Counted from the stretch's first letter, positions 36,175 through 45,450 are shown. The stretch is 64,000 nt of DNA from Planktothrix rubescens CCAP 1459/22 (GCA_904830895.1 LR882958.1:4483501-4547500), one strand, 5' to 3'. Translations and numbers: made by a program. The notes: generated by a model not told the origin, from the letters alone.

Positions 36175-37464
36175 ATGACGAATAAACCATCATTCGACCT
36201 AGCGAAGCAGGGTGATCCCCAAGAAATTGCTAGATTAATCACTTATTTAATTAAAGAACAAGAGATTATTGCTTTCGCTGAACTCAAACAAGATTATCTT
36301 GAAATTACCTTAGAGTCTACTTCTGTTCCTCACCAACAAAAATCTGTTAAATTTGTTCAAAGAGTAATGGAAAAATTAAACTGTCCTTATATTAAATCAG
36401 TTTTAATTCAAGGTAAAGAATTAGCACTGGAAAAACCTGTTTGGACTGAATGTATTAGTTTAGGTAAAAAAACTAAGCTCGTCAAAAACAAATCGAGCTT
36501 TAATTTTATTACCTGGTTAAAATGGCCAGCTTGGTTTCCCTATCCCAATTCGTGGTTGAGAACAATTGTACTAATTATCTGGGTTATATTTATTATTAAA
36601 ATAACTACATTTTGGGGAGGGTTTATAGGGGTTATTATTTCAGATATAGAAACCGATCCTCGACCTTTTTTACAAGCATTAGGAATAGCATTTTTAATCT
36701 CTGGAGTAATTTATTCCTACGCGCACCACTGGATTTTTAACCGATCATTACGATATTTTTCTCCTTGGACACCCCATTATAAAAGTTTATGGGAAGGAAT
36801 TTATGCCTTAATTGTCTTCTTTTTATCTATACTAATTGTTTTAGGGGTTTTAATTCCCTTTTATCCGATTCAGGATTGTTATTCTTATATAACGCAAAAC
36901 TTTCAAATTCAATATTGCCGTTTTGGAGATCATCAGGAATGGGGAAAATTAGCAGGATTATTACAGATTTTGTGCATTTTGTATCTCTATCAAATTGAAT
37001 ATCTAATCTGTAAAAATCCTCAAATTAAGAAAAATATGATTTTAATGGGGTGTATCGGTTTAATTACGGCGGTATCAATTCCTCTGTATTCTAAAAATAT
37101 AGAAAATATTCAAAATTTAGGTTCTTGGGTTGTTTCTTATCTTCCTGAATGGGGGCGAACTGAAAAAATTGAAACGGTTAATAAAACTGAGGTTTCAACT
37201 ATTCTTAATCAAAATAGTGAAACCCCCACTGAAATTAATTATTTTCGAGACGCTATTGCAACAGCAACAAATGCTGCTAATTTAGCACAAACATCTAAAT
37301 CCAAAGATGAATGGGAATTTGTAGCGAGTCAGTGGGAAAAAGCGATTGAAAATATGAAAGCTGTTTCGACTTCTGATATTAATTATAGTAAAGCACAACA
37401 ACGGGTTATTCAGTATCAAAAAAATCTGGATTATGCTCGTTTGGCTGCTAGTCGTGCTAAATAG
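36175..37464 (+). CDS. Multi-pass membrane protein with cyanobacterial N- and C-terminal modules
   Basis: A 429-residue protein. Residues ~1-90 (FDLAKQGDPQEIARLITYLI, AELKQDYLEITLES) are a small alpha/beta module recognised in several cyanobacterial proteins. Five predicted membrane helices follow (~125-305). The C-terminal ~75 residues (ANLAQTSKSKDEWEFVASQW, YQKNLDYARLAASRA) match the helical module of the lipoprotein at 22367-23893. The role is unknown. Neighbours are menD upstream and an ATPase downstream, with no operon link evident. Confidence 0.65.
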   Translation: MTNKPSFDLAKQGDPQEIARLITYLIKEQEIIAFAELKQDYLEITLESTSVPHQQKSVKFVQRVMEKLNCPYIKSVLIQGKELALEKPVWTECISLGKKTKLVKNKSSFNFITWLKWPAWFPYPNSWLRTIVLIIWVIFIIKITTFWGGFIGVIISDIETDPRPFLQALGIAFLISGVIYSYAHHWIFNRSLRYFSPWTPHYKSLWEGIYALIVFFLSILIVLGVLIPFYPIQDCYSYITQNFQIQYCRFGDHQEWGKLAGLLQILCILYLYQIEYLICKNPQIKKNMILMGCIGLITAVSIPLYSKNIENIQNLGSWVVSYLPEWGRTEKIETVNKTEVSTILNQNSETPTEINYFRDAIATATNAANLAQTSKSKDEWEFVASQWEKAIENMKAVSTSDINYSKAQQRVIQYQKNLDYARLAASRAK

Positions 37465-37547
37465 TAAAACTAGCTAGACAACTTCTGACCTCAATGTGCT
37501 AAAGTTAAAGTAGATTAGGGCTATTTTTACAGCAAAATTTGATTAAT

Positions 37548-38615
37548 ATGCTTGAAAATATAGAAATTCAAAATTTTAGATGTTTTGAAGATACTAAAAT
37601 TTTAGGGTTTAAACGAGTGAATTTGATCGGGGGTAAAAATAATGCAGGCAAGACAGCTTTTTTAGAAGCTTTACTGTTGCACAACTTTCCTCGCCCTAAA
37701 AGTATAATTGAACTTAAGAAAATTAGGAGAGAGTCTTCAGAGATTTCAAAATCCAGACCTGAACGCACTTGGGATAATTTTTTTTTAGATCAAAAATATC
37801 AAGAGAAAATAAAAATTATTGGCAAGTATTCAGAAGATTTGAAAACCGTAGAGATTTATGTTTCTGATACAATTAACTCTGATTTTTTTGAAGATCAAAA
37901 AGATATTAAAAAATTGATTGAATTTATTTCTCAAAATGAATCAGTAACATCACTTAATATTAAAGTTACTCAAAATCAAGAGAGTATATCTGAATCTTCG
38001 GTAATTGCAAGCTCAAACGGAATAATTTCAGTAAGTGGTTCAGACTCAACTGATATACCTATTATCCCCTCTGGTTTAAGAATGTCGAATAAAGAGTTAG
38101 CTGAAGCTTATGATAAAGCTCGTTTAGATGAAAAAGATGGTGAAGTTTTAAAATTATTACAAATTCTTGATTCATCAATTCAAGAAGTAGATAGTTTTTC
38201 TATTGGTGAACCTACTTTATATTTAAGAAGCATCAATAAACGTCGCTTACCGATTTCACTGTATGGAGATGCTATTATTAGGGCTACAACTATTATTTTG
38301 AAATTAATCAATAACAATCATAAAATTTTGTTGATTGATGAAATTGAAAATGGCATACACTATACTAATCAACGAGAATTTTGGAAAACTTTATTTCGAC
38401 TATCAACAGAACTAGATACCCAAATTTTTGCCACAACCCACAGTTTAGAAATGATTCAATCTTTTGGAGATGTAGGCTTAGAAACAGATGAAGAAATGAG
38501 TGCTTATTTTGAACTAGCAAGACATCCTAAAACTAACGATATTATAGGAATTAAGAGGGATGTAGAAACCTTAAAATATGCTTTAGAACATGGAAAAGGA
38601 GTTAGAGGTGAGTAA
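37548..38615 (+). CDS. AAA (ABC-type) ATPase coupled to a TOPRIM-like gene
   Basis: 355 residues with ATG at 37548. Walker A GGKNNAGKTAFLEAL lies near the N-terminus (~26-40) in the FRCFED context of SMC/OLD-type ATPases. A signature-like SLYGDAIIRAT, Walker B KILLIDEIENGIH and the H-loop FATTHSLEM are present. Its last 8 bp (GTGAGTAA) overlap the GTG of the next gene, which implies translational coupling. Pairs of such ATPases with TOPRIM or DUF3226/DUF4435-like proteins occur in defence-type modules (PARIS and OLD-like are examples). Assignment to a named system is not supported by sequence alone. Confidence 0.85.
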   Translation: MLENIEIQNFRCFEDTKILGFKRVNLIGGKNNAGKTAFLEALLLHNFPRPKSIIELKKIRRESSEISKSRPERTWDNFFLDQKYQEKIKIIGKYSEDLKTVEIYVSDTINSDFFEDQKDIKKLIEFISQNESVTSLNIKVTQNQESISESSVIASSNGIISVSGSDSTDIPIIPSGLRMSNKELAEAYDKARLDEKDGEVLKLLQILDSSIQEVDSFSIGEPTLYLRSINKRRLPISLYGDAIIRATTIILKLINNNHKILLIDEIENGIHYTNQREFWKTLFRLSTELDTQIFATTHSLEMIQSFGDVGLETDEEMSAYFELARHPKTNDIIGIKRDVETLKYALEHGKGVRGE

Positions 38616-39306
38616 TCTTTTAATTGTGGAAAGTAAAAATGATAAATTTTTTCTTTAAGCTCTGATTGAGGAACTAAATTATGATATTGAGATTGATGCT
38701 CCTATTTTTATTGATGACTATGAATGTTTAGAAGGATTAAGTGAAAAAAGGCTAGTAGAGGCTTTAAAGTCCTTGTTAGCTGATATTCAAAAAAGACAAA
38801 TTAGTAAAATTGGAATTGTGATCGATATTGATCTCCATTCTACGCAAGAGCGTTTGCAATTTATTAATAAATGTTTGCGACAGGTTTTTACTTTAAATAA
38901 TGAATTTTCTGATATATCACAATTCATAACTGTCAATATTCCTGGCTATGATTCTATTGAAATAGCTTGTTATTTTACCCATGTCGAAGGTCAAGGAGAG
39001 TTAGAAACTGTCTTAAAACTTATTAAAACCAAAGAATCTACTTATGCAGATTGTTTAGAGAGTTGGAGAAACTGTTTGGAAAGTAATAATAAATTGATTA
39101 AGGATAAAGACTATGATAAATTTTGGATTAGTAATTATCTTCGATTTGATACTTGTTTTGGTGACGATAAAAAGCAAGCAGAAAGAAAATGTAGCATGAA
39201 AAATTTTGAATATATTATGGAAAATAAAAAAGATATCTGGAATTTTAATCACTCTGTTCTCGATGAGATCAAAGAATTTTTGCACCTTTTCGTTGCTGAG
39301 AGTTGA
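38608..39306 (+). pseudogene. TOPRIM/DUF3226-like partner of the ATPase, interrupted by one TAA
   Basis: GTG at 38608 overlaps the ATPase stop. The frame reads SNLLIVESKNDKFFL, then TAA at 38656-38658, then ALIEELNYDIEID and so on to 39306 without another stop. The E of VESKND and the DxD of GIVIDIDLHS fit a TOPRIM metal site. A CAA to TAA change (Gln codon 17) would explain the break. A restart at TTG 38773 would lack the first acidic residue. It is probably an inactivated effector. A sequencing error or read-through remains possible. Confidence 0.8.
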
Positions 39307-39365
39307 TCAAAATGTAAAATTGATTATCCTTCGTCTTATAAATGTTGTTGTAATTTTGTGTAAGT

Positions 39366-40133
39366 ATGGCTGGACATAGTAAGTGGGCGAATATTAAACG
39401 CCAAAAAGCAAGAGTAGACGCGGTAAAAGGTAAAGTGTTCGCAAAAATTTCCAGGGAAATTATTGTGGCGGCGCGTCAAGGGGGCGACCCGGCGGGAAAC
39501 TTTCAATTGCGAACTGCGATTGAAAAGGCAAAAGCCGCGGCAATTCCCAATGATAATATTGAACGAGCGATCGCAAAAGGGGCGGGGAAACTGGGGGCTG
39601 GAGCTTCCGAGTTAGAATTTATTCGTTATGAAGGCTATGGGGTCGGGGGCGTGGCGATTTTAATTGAAGGACTCACGGATAACCGCAACCGGACGGCGGC
39701 GGATTTACGAGTGGCTTTTAGTAAAAATGGCGGTAATTTGGGGGAAACCGGATGTGTGAGTTGGATGTTTGACCAGAAAGGTGTTGTTACCTTAACCGGG
39801 CCAATTGATGAAGAAAAACTTCTGGAAACCCTCGTAGAAGGCGAAGCCCAATCCTATGAATTAACGCCTGTTAATGATACCGATGGGGCAGAAGTTTATA
39901 CAGAAATTACGAATTTAGAACAGTTAAGCCAAGTTTTAAGGGAACATAAATTTTATGTTGTTGAGGCGGAATGGCGTTGGATTCCTAATAATATCATTGA
40001 AATTAATGATATTGAAAAAGCCCGATTGCTAATGAAGTTAATGAATGGTTTAGATGATTTAGATGACGTGCAGAATGTAACGGCAAACTTTGAACTATCT
40101 GATGCTTGTTATCAAGCTCTTTATAATGAATGA
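39366..40133 (+). CDS. YebC/PmpR family transcriptional regulator or translation factor
   Basis: A 255-residue protein with the invariant start MAGHSKWANIKRQKARVDA, the KAKAAAIPNDNIERAIAKG segment and GEAQSYEL. Family members bind DNA, and a related group relieves ribosome stalling, so the precise role in this species is open. The length is normal. The stop TGA overlaps the next start (ATGA at 40130), so it is translationally coupled to the aspartyl protease gene. Confidence 0.95.
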   Translation: MAGHSKWANIKRQKARVDAVKGKVFAKISREIIVAARQGGDPAGNFQLRTAIEKAKAAAIPNDNIERAIAKGAGKLGAGASELEFIRYEGYGVGGVAILIEGLTDNRNRTAADLRVAFSKNGGNLGETGCVSWMFDQKGVVTLTGPIDEEKLLETLVEGEAQSYELTPVNDTDGAEVYTEITNLEQLSQVLREHKFYVVEAEWRWIPNNIIEINDIEKARLLMKLMNGLDDLDDVQNVTANFELSDACYQALYNE

Positions 40134-41185
40134 AATGCTTGACTCCTTTGATCATAACTTTAGTTTGGGTTTTTCCCCTATCTATTCAGGCTTTAGCCAG
40201 CCCAACTCTGACTTTTTCTCGAAGTTTAAAACTTCCCTTAGTTCCTAATAATTTGGAATCAAATACTACAATATTATTGAGTATTTTTTCTTTAAATGCG
40301 ATCGTCAGACTGGAGGGTTTAAATTTACCCAATCCCAAAACCATCGGTGAGGCGACAATTCCACTTCAACGATTAGAAGGAAGTCAAGTATTTACCCTAC
40401 AGCTTGATATTGGGGGAAAATCCGGTAGCTTTTTATTGGATACGGGAGCATCCACAACCATGATTGCCAACACTGTTGTTCAGGAGTTGGGATTAATAGG
40501 AGAACCGATTCCGAATCAGGGGTTAGCCTATGCCGTAGCGGGGAATGATTGTCCGAATATGAATGCTATTTTACACCGTTTACCCCCGTTAGTAATTAAT
40601 CAAGTTCGAGTCGAAGAATTGCGGGGTTTAGAATTTTCTACAACGGTAATTCCCGAAGAATTATCGGGAGTATTGGGAATAGATTTTTTAAGGAATTTTG
40701 ATCTGAAATTAAATCCTAAAACCCGTCAATTACAATTGCTGAATCCTTCGCCTTTACCTGCTGAATTTGTCCCTGAAGCTATCCCCTTAAAAAGTCGTTT
40801 GGGAGTGATGTTAGCCTCGGTTAAAATTAATGATCAAGGGCCGTTTACGTTTCTATTAGATACGGGTGCTGATACTATTTTTATTTCTAAACAGTTAGCT
40901 AATCAAATAAAAATCAATCATTCTGATCGGCAACCGATTCAAGTTCAGGGTTTTTGTGGGTTAGAAGATGCAGAAGTTTCTCGTTTGGAAAAAGTCACAA
41001 TTCAGGATTATGATCAAAATAATTTAGAAGCTGTTATTTTATCATCTCCAGTTTTGGATTTACTACAAATTGATGGGATTATTGGTCAAAGTTTTTTAAA
41101 TCAATATCAACAATATTGGCGGTTTAATTCTCCTACTCAATCCCAAGACTTTCAAGGAAGTTTATTATTAGTTCCGATAAAATGA
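40130..41185 (+). CDS. Secreted single-chain retropepsin-like aspartyl protease
   Basis: 351 residues with a signal peptide (MKCLTPLIITLVWVFPLSI, cleavage near QALA). Two aspartyl protease half-domains are visible, each with FLLDTGA (FLLDTGASTTMIAN and FLLDTGADTIFISK) and each ending in a GIDFLRNFDL- or GQSFLNQYQQ-like strand. Retropepsin-like bacterial proteins usually have one such unit and dimerise. Here two in one chain give a pepsin-like layout. It is probably active in the periplasm; the substrate is unknown. Coupled to yebC by ATGA, with a bidirectional terminator after the stop. Confidence 0.8.
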   Translation: MKCLTPLIITLVWVFPLSIQALASPTLTFSRSLKLPLVPNNLESNTTILLSIFSLNAIVRLEGLNLPNPKTIGEATIPLQRLEGSQVFTLQLDIGGKSGSFLLDTGASTTMIANTVVQELGLIGEPIPNQGLAYAVAGNDCPNMNAILHRLPPLVINQVRVEELRGLEFSTTVIPEELSGVLGIDFLRNFDLKLNPKTRQLQLLNPSPLPAEFVPEAIPLKSRLGVMLASVKINDQGPFTFLLDTGADTIFISKQLANQIKINHSDRQPIQVQGFCGLEDAEVSRLEKVTIQDYDQNNLEAVILSSPVLDLLQIDGIIGQSFLNQYQQYWRFNSPTQSQDFQGSLLLVPIK

Positions 41186-41218
41186 GAAACCAGGCTTATT
41201 GAGAAAAACCTGGTTTCT
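41185..41218. terminator. Bidirectional stem-loop terminator
   Basis: AGAAACCAGG and CCTGGTTTCT form a perfect 10-bp stem with a 14-nt loop. It lies between the convergent aspartyl protease and subtilase genes and overlaps the aspartyl protease stop by one base. It is a good candidate to end both transcripts. Confidence 0.8.
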
Positions 41219-41224
41219 GTAGAA

Positions 41225-43345
41225 TTACAATCCTAAATCCAGTTTCCAGTATTTGAGAGTTCCGGTATTCTCAGGAATAGCATCGACAACTTTTAACTGC
41301 CAATTTCCCTGGGCGGAAATATTGATAAACTGTCTCAAATACAGTGTATTTTGTAAGTTATAGGTGGTTTTCAACTGAGTTTTAATCCCTAAAGTTCGAT
41401 TTTGAAGTAATACCTGATCTCCATTAGGTGCAACTAACCAAACTTCAATATCCCCCAAGAAACTATGTTCAATCTCCACCGTTACCTGGATATCCTGAAT
41501 CGGACTGGTTTCCGTAATCGCAATTGAACTACTAACCCCATTTGGGTTATTATCAGGAATCTCAACACTTTGACTATTTTCTTGAGAAATATTCCGAGAA
41601 ATTTGTTGCTGCACCATGCGTCTATTTTTTGCCATTTCCACAGCCTTAAACGCATTGACTTTGCCATAGCCAAACCATTGAGAATAGCCATTTTTATCAT
41701 AATTTCCCATCCGAATTCCCAACTGAGGATCAGGATCAGAATCCACAATTTTATCCGCACTTTGTTCAAGAATTCGGCGAACTTCCTGGGCCGTTAAGGT
41801 CGGATTCACCGATAACACTAAAGCCGCCACCCCAGCCACCACCGGAGTTGCACTTGATGTACCCCCAAAATAGGGCGTAAAATCCGATGGATCATAACCT
41901 CCGGCTCCCGTGCGGTCAGTAGTAAAGACCCCCAAACCGGGCAACGTCCCCTTCAGGACTGGAGGCGTACCGATATAGCCCGTTTCCTGTAACCACATCC
42001 CCGGAGGCGCATTATTACTCGGAGCACAGACTGAAACCCCAACTCCCCAGTTACTATAAGCAGATTTTTTACCCAAACTATTAGAAGCAGAAACCGTAAT
42101 CACATCGGGATGAACCGCAAATCCAGCCAACCATTTCACCCGACCGCTAATAATATCATTCGGCCAACCGGATTCATCGAGCATACCATTCACCGGACGA
42201 TTGGCATTTCCAGCGGCAAAAACCACTACACAACCTTTGCCCTTACGACCCTTGGTTACGGCTTTACTAATCGCTGCTTTTTGTCGGGCTGAGAGGGGAA
42301 AATAAATCGCACTCGCCCCCCAACTACAGGAAATCACCGCCGCCCCCTTATCAATGGCCCAATTAAAAATCTGTTCCACCGATTCATCATCTAAAAATCC
42401 CGTTGTCCGAATTGGCATCAAGGCACAACCCGGAGCTACCCCGACAATTCCTACTCCGTTTTCTTCAGCCACCGCTACCCCGGCACAAGCGGTTCCATGA
42501 TTATCCGTAGGGGCTTCTGGAAGCGGAAGATTATCTTTGCCTTTTAAGTCTAAGGGGGCAACAATTTTACCGACTCCTTGGAAATCTGGGTGATTGATGT
42601 CTACAGAATCATCACTAATAGCCACCACCACAGAACGAACTCCCCGGGTAATATCCCAAGCTTTTTCGCTGGAAATATGGGAACCTGGTGCGAGTTGGTT
42701 GCCCCCATTATGGTTGAGATACCATTGCTTATTGTATAGAGAATCCCGAGGAACATAACAGGGCTGACTTCTAATTACAATATTAGGTTCAGCTAGTAAA
42801 ACTTGAGTATTCCGGGTTAAACGATTAGTAATTTTTAGGGGATTCTCAGAGGAATTAGGTGTCATCTCATAAACAAAACCATGGGGTAAACTGTCTATGG
42901 GTTTTAACTCTTTTAATCCAAATTCTGAAACAATAGACGCTCGTGTTGAGGGATCAATTTCTTCTTTAAACTGAATTGTAAGCTGATTCGTTAAATAGAC
43001 GACGGAGCTAGGGTCACTATCGAGTTGGTAAACATGACTAGCAAATTTAATATTCTCAGAATTCCGCGCTAATTCCATTGCTTCGTCTAGTTGCTCAGAA
43101 GCCACTTGTAATTCCTCTAAGGAAGGGGGAACACTGCTGGCGTGTTGCATCGGAATCGGCGGCTGGGGTAAGTCTTTGATTTGGGTGTCAGGAGAGGATA
43201 GTTTGACGGTAAAACGGTCGGGGACTTTATTCAGGATTAATTCTTCGCCCCCCCGTTGCAAAACAAAGCCAATACTCTCGTCAGGAACACCAATGCCCTG
43301 ATAGTTTTGTTGTGGAACGTTTGATGAGTTAACTGATGATGTCAT
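41225..43345 (-). CDS. Subtilisin/kexin-like S8 protease with P domain
   Basis: A 706-residue protease. The catalytic triad is in AISDDSVDINHPDF (Asp), DNHGTACAGV (His) and GGTSSATPVVAGVAALVLS (Ser), with the oxyanion Asn in VFAAGNANRP. A ~200-residue N-terminal pro-like region precedes it. The C-terminal ~100 residues (VTVEIEHSFLGDIEVWLVAP ... LKVVDAIPENTG) are a proprotein-convertase P domain. The arrangement resembles the calcium-dependent protease of Anabaena (PrcA). No clear signal peptide is visible. Divergent from the 43585 gene. Confidence 0.92.
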   Translation of the reverse strand: MTSSVNSSNVPQQNYQGIGVPDESIGFVLQRGGEELILNKVPDRFTVKLSSPDTQIKDLPQPPIPMQHASSVPPSLEELQVASEQLDEAMELARNSENIKFASHVYQLDSDPSSVVYLTNQLTIQFKEEIDPSTRASIVSEFGLKELKPIDSLPHGFVYEMTPNSSENPLKITNRLTRNTQVLLAEPNIVIRSQPCYVPRDSLYNKQWYLNHNGGNQLAPGSHISSEKAWDITRGVRSVVVAISDDSVDINHPDFQGVGKIVAPLDLKGKDNLPLPEAPTDNHGTACAGVAVAEENGVGIVGVAPGCALMPIRTTGFLDDESVEQIFNWAIDKGAAVISCSWGASAIYFPLSARQKAAISKAVTKGRKGKGCVVVFAAGNANRPVNGMLDESGWPNDIISGRVKWLAGFAVHPDVITVSASNSLGKKSAYSNWGVGVSVCAPSNNAPPGMWLQETGYIGTPPVLKGTLPGLGVFTTDRTGAGGYDPSDFTPYFGGTSSATPVVAGVAALVLSVNPTLTAQEVRRILEQSADKIVDSDPDPQLGIRMGNYDKNGYSQWFGYGKVNAFKAVEMAKNRRMVQQQISRNISQENSQSVEIPDNNPNGVSSSIAITETSPIQDIQVTVEIEHSFLGDIEVWLVAPNGDQVLLQNRTLGIKTQLKTTYNLQNTLYLRQFINISAQGNWQLKVVDAIPENTGTLKYWKLDLGL

Positions 43346-43584
43346 AATTTAATCTATCCTTATCTCCTTAAAGGTTTAAATCTCGCTTAATCAAGTTCAG
43401 ATAGATTTATTCTGAACGGTGTGGGAGATGATCGATCTATTCATGATCCCCTCCCCCCAAAAAAATATAACCCGTATCGGTTGAGTCAGGATCAGGTTAT
43501 TGCCAGAGTATGGGATTGCTCAAGATTAATGATAAGATCCATGAGGTTTAATGTTTTTTTTTATCGCGTTCGCGCAATTGAGTC

Positions 43585-44250
43585 ATGGTATCCTCTGGAA
43601 CTGTTAGCTTCCTTCGACTTACAGCTTATCTGTCTATCCCCCTAATGGTGGCTTGGGGTGTCTTGTCGCCATTTCAGGTTAATGCTCAAGAATCTTCTCC
43701 AACTGTTGCCCAGGGGAATGTACAAATGGGGGGGGAAACGGACACAGAGGTTGCGCCACCATCGGGTGATTTAGCACCCCTCAATCCTAATGATATTCGT
43801 CCTTTGTCCCTTGATAGTAGTTTTTTGAGTATTGAGGGCGGAAAACGGCTGATGCAAGAAGCTGATACCGCCGTTGCCCGTGAAAATTATGCTGAGGCAG
43901 AAAAAAAATTCCAAGAAGCTCGTCAAGTTTTTAACCAGTTATCTAATTTTTATCAACAGTTAGCGGGTAGTTTTTCTGGCGTCGATAACCGAATTGCCGA
44001 TGGTTTTAGGAATTCAGCCCGGGACACGGCACAAATGCGCGATACCGCCACCTATCAGTTAGCCTTACTCCACCGAGCTAAAAACCAACCGGAATTAGCT
44101 GTCCCTCTGTTAATTCAAATTATCCGCTCCCAAGCCCCCACCCGGGACTTAGGCAAAAAAGCTTATCAACAATTATTAGAATTAGGATTTGTGACTGACC
44201 CCTTCCCCCGGGTTGGTAGTGAAACAACTCCACCGACTGCGGCGCAATAA
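43585..44250 (+). CDS. Secreted helical (TPR-like) protein
   Basis: 221 residues. The N-terminal signal peptide (LSIPLMVAWGVLSPF, cleavage near VNA-QE) is followed by an acidic Pro-rich linker. A helical region then has the TPR-like GKRLMQEADTAVARENYAEAEKKFQEARQVF and ATYQLALLHRAKNQPELAV. It ends with a Thr/Pro tail. It is likely periplasmic. The family is conserved in cyanobacteria, but I cannot name a function. Low-complexity repeats follow. Confidence 0.7.
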   Translation: MVSSGTVSFLRLTAYLSIPLMVAWGVLSPFQVNAQESSPTVAQGNVQMGGETDTEVAPPSGDLAPLNPNDIRPLSLDSSFLSIEGGKRLMQEADTAVARENYAEAEKKFQEARQVFNQLSNFYQQLAGSFSGVDNRIADGFRNSARDTAQMRDTATYQLALLHRAKNQPELAVPLLIQIIRSQAPTRDLGKKAYQQLLELGFVTDPFPRVGSETTPPTAAQ

Positions 44251-44299
44251 GAGAGCAGGGGGAGCAGGGGGGCAGGGGGAGCAGGGGAGGCAGGGGGAG
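44251..44299. repeat. GCAGGGGG low-complexity tract
   Basis: About 50 bp of imperfect GGAGCAGGGG repeats directly after the stop codon at 44250. Simple sequence of this type is common between cyanobacterial genes. No function is assigned. Confidence 0.75.
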
Positions 44300-44308
44300 A
44301 AATCATTA

Positions 44309-44343
44309 ACTTCTGACTTCTGACTTCTGACTTCTGACTCCTG
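44309..44343. repeat. Five 7-bp tandem repeats (ACTTCTG)
   Basis: Four exact ACTTCTG units and one ACTCCTG unit. Short tandemly repeated repetitive (STRR) heptamers are a known cyanobacterial feature. A related set (ACTGATA, three units) occurs at 53048-53068. Confidence 0.85.
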
Positions 44344-44380
44344 TTTCCTCTAAAATATTTACATCTACTAAGGTTTGGGA

Positions 44381-44644
44381 ATGGCAATGATTACACTGAA
44401 TCAAGTTGAAGCAATGATTAAGTCAGAATTACCTAATGCGGTGGTTCAAGTACAAGATTTGGGCGGAGGTGACCATTTACAAGCAATTGTGGTGTCTGCT
44501 GAATTTGAAGACAAGACTTTAGTAGAACAACACCAAATGGTTTACAAAGCTGTTAAGGAAGCAATGGCTACCGAAGCTATTCATGCTTTAGCATTAAAGA
44601 CCTACACCCCCCAAGATTGGGCAAAAGCCAGTTCTGGGGCTTAA
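44381..44644 (+). CDS. BolA family protein
   Basis: ATG at 44381 (or 44387) rather than the upstream TTG gives an 87- to 85-residue protein of normal length. It matches Bol[38 protein letters not shown] with the conserved GDGDHLxAxV-type core, and [17 protein letters not shown] at the end. BolA proteins bind a [2Fe-2S] cluster jointly with CGFS glutaredoxins. The next gene, 129 bp downstream, is such a glutaredoxin, so the pair is functionally linked. Confidence 0.94.
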   Translation: MAMITLNQVEAMIKSELPNAVVQVQDLGGGDHLQAIVVSAEFEDKTLVEQHQMVYKAVKEAMATEAIHALALKTYTPQDWAKASSGA

Positions 44645-44773
44645 TTGTACCTAAACTCCGATCTAGCTTAACGCCCAAATTCTTGGAAATCAGTTAGACT
44701 CAAATCTGGGATTCTATGATCGTTTTGCCGATCAATTAACCTATCCAAACCTACCTCATTTTATTAATAAACC

Positions 44774-45097
44774 ATGACGACAGACCCACAGGAAAAAATT
44801 AAAGATCTGATCACGAAAAACAAAGTCTTTGTTTTTATGAAGGGAACAAAGCTCATGCCAATGTGCGGTTTTTCTAATAATGTTGTACAGATTTTAAATA
44901 GTTTGGGGGTTCCTTTTGAAACCCTAGATGTTTTAGAAGATTCTGAAATTCGCCAAGGGATTAAAGATTATTCCAACTGGCCGACGATTCCCCAGGTCTA
45001 TATTAACGGCAAGTTTGTTGGCGGTTCTGATGTGCTGATTGAACTATATCAAAAAGGTGAGTTACAGCAACTTGTAGAAGTCACTTTTGCTTCATAA
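44774..45097 (+). CDS. grxD: Monothiol CGFS glutaredoxin
   Basis: A 107-residue protein of the Grx4 family. The single-Cys active site is in [14 protein letters not shown], with the [16 protein letters not shown] motif that holds glutathione and the cluster. It transfers or stores [2Fe-2S] clusters with BolA partners. It lies directly after bolA on the same strand and is convergent with the DUF6761 gene. Confidence 0.96.
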   Translation: MTTDPQEKIKDLITKNKVFVFMKGTKLMPMCGFSNNVVQILNSLGVPFETLDVLEDSEIRQGIKDYSNWPTIPQVYINGKFVGGSDVLIELYQKGELQQLVEVTFAS

Positions 45098-45201
45098 AAC
45101 GGTTGTGGGGTTTTGGGTATAGGGTTTGGGTTGGAGTTGATTCCTCCCTAACCCTCTATCCCGTTTTCCCCTATTCCCAAACCTTTGGGTGACTTTCTAA
45201 G

Positions 45202-45450
45202 TTAATAATAATCGACTTGACGTTGAGGCATCGGCATTTCAAAATTTGAGGGGTCGTAAATATATCGAGTCGCTTCTTCCTCCAAACGACTAATTAAATA
45301 GGGTTCTAAGCCATTCGTGTGTCTGAGGGCGGCTAAGTAACCGTCTAAATATAACCTGAGATCATCATAACGATAACCTCGGTTCCACATCTCGACGAGG
45401 GCATCGGTAAGTTTCTGATAATGGCGAATCGTTAAGGTGTCCTGAAGCAT
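45202..45450 (-). CDS. DUF6761 family protein, cyanobacterial
   Basis: 82 residues, helical, with the characteristic DALVEMWNRGYRYDDLRLYL segment and a Tyr-rich end. It has no signal or membrane helix. It is a small conserved cyanobacterial protein of unknown function. Its stop lies 105 bp from the glutaredoxin stop, with imperfect inverted G- and C-rich runs between that may terminate both. Confidence 0.75.
   Translation of the reverse strand: MLQDTLTIRHYQKLTDALVEMWNRGYRYDDLRLYLDGYLAALRHTNGLEPYLISRLEEEATRYIYDPSNFEMPMPQRQVDYY

Noticed and set aside
38608-38772. Programmed frameshift or recoding as explanation for the TAA before the TOPRIM-like frame
   Set aside because: The frame is the same on both sides, so no frameshift is needed, and no stimulatory structure or selenocysteine-type context (which uses TGA) is visible.
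44309-44343. 7-bp repeats considered as CRISPR or phase-variable coding tract
   Set aside because: Units are too short, have no spacers and lie outside any gene; they fit cyanobacterial STRR sequences.
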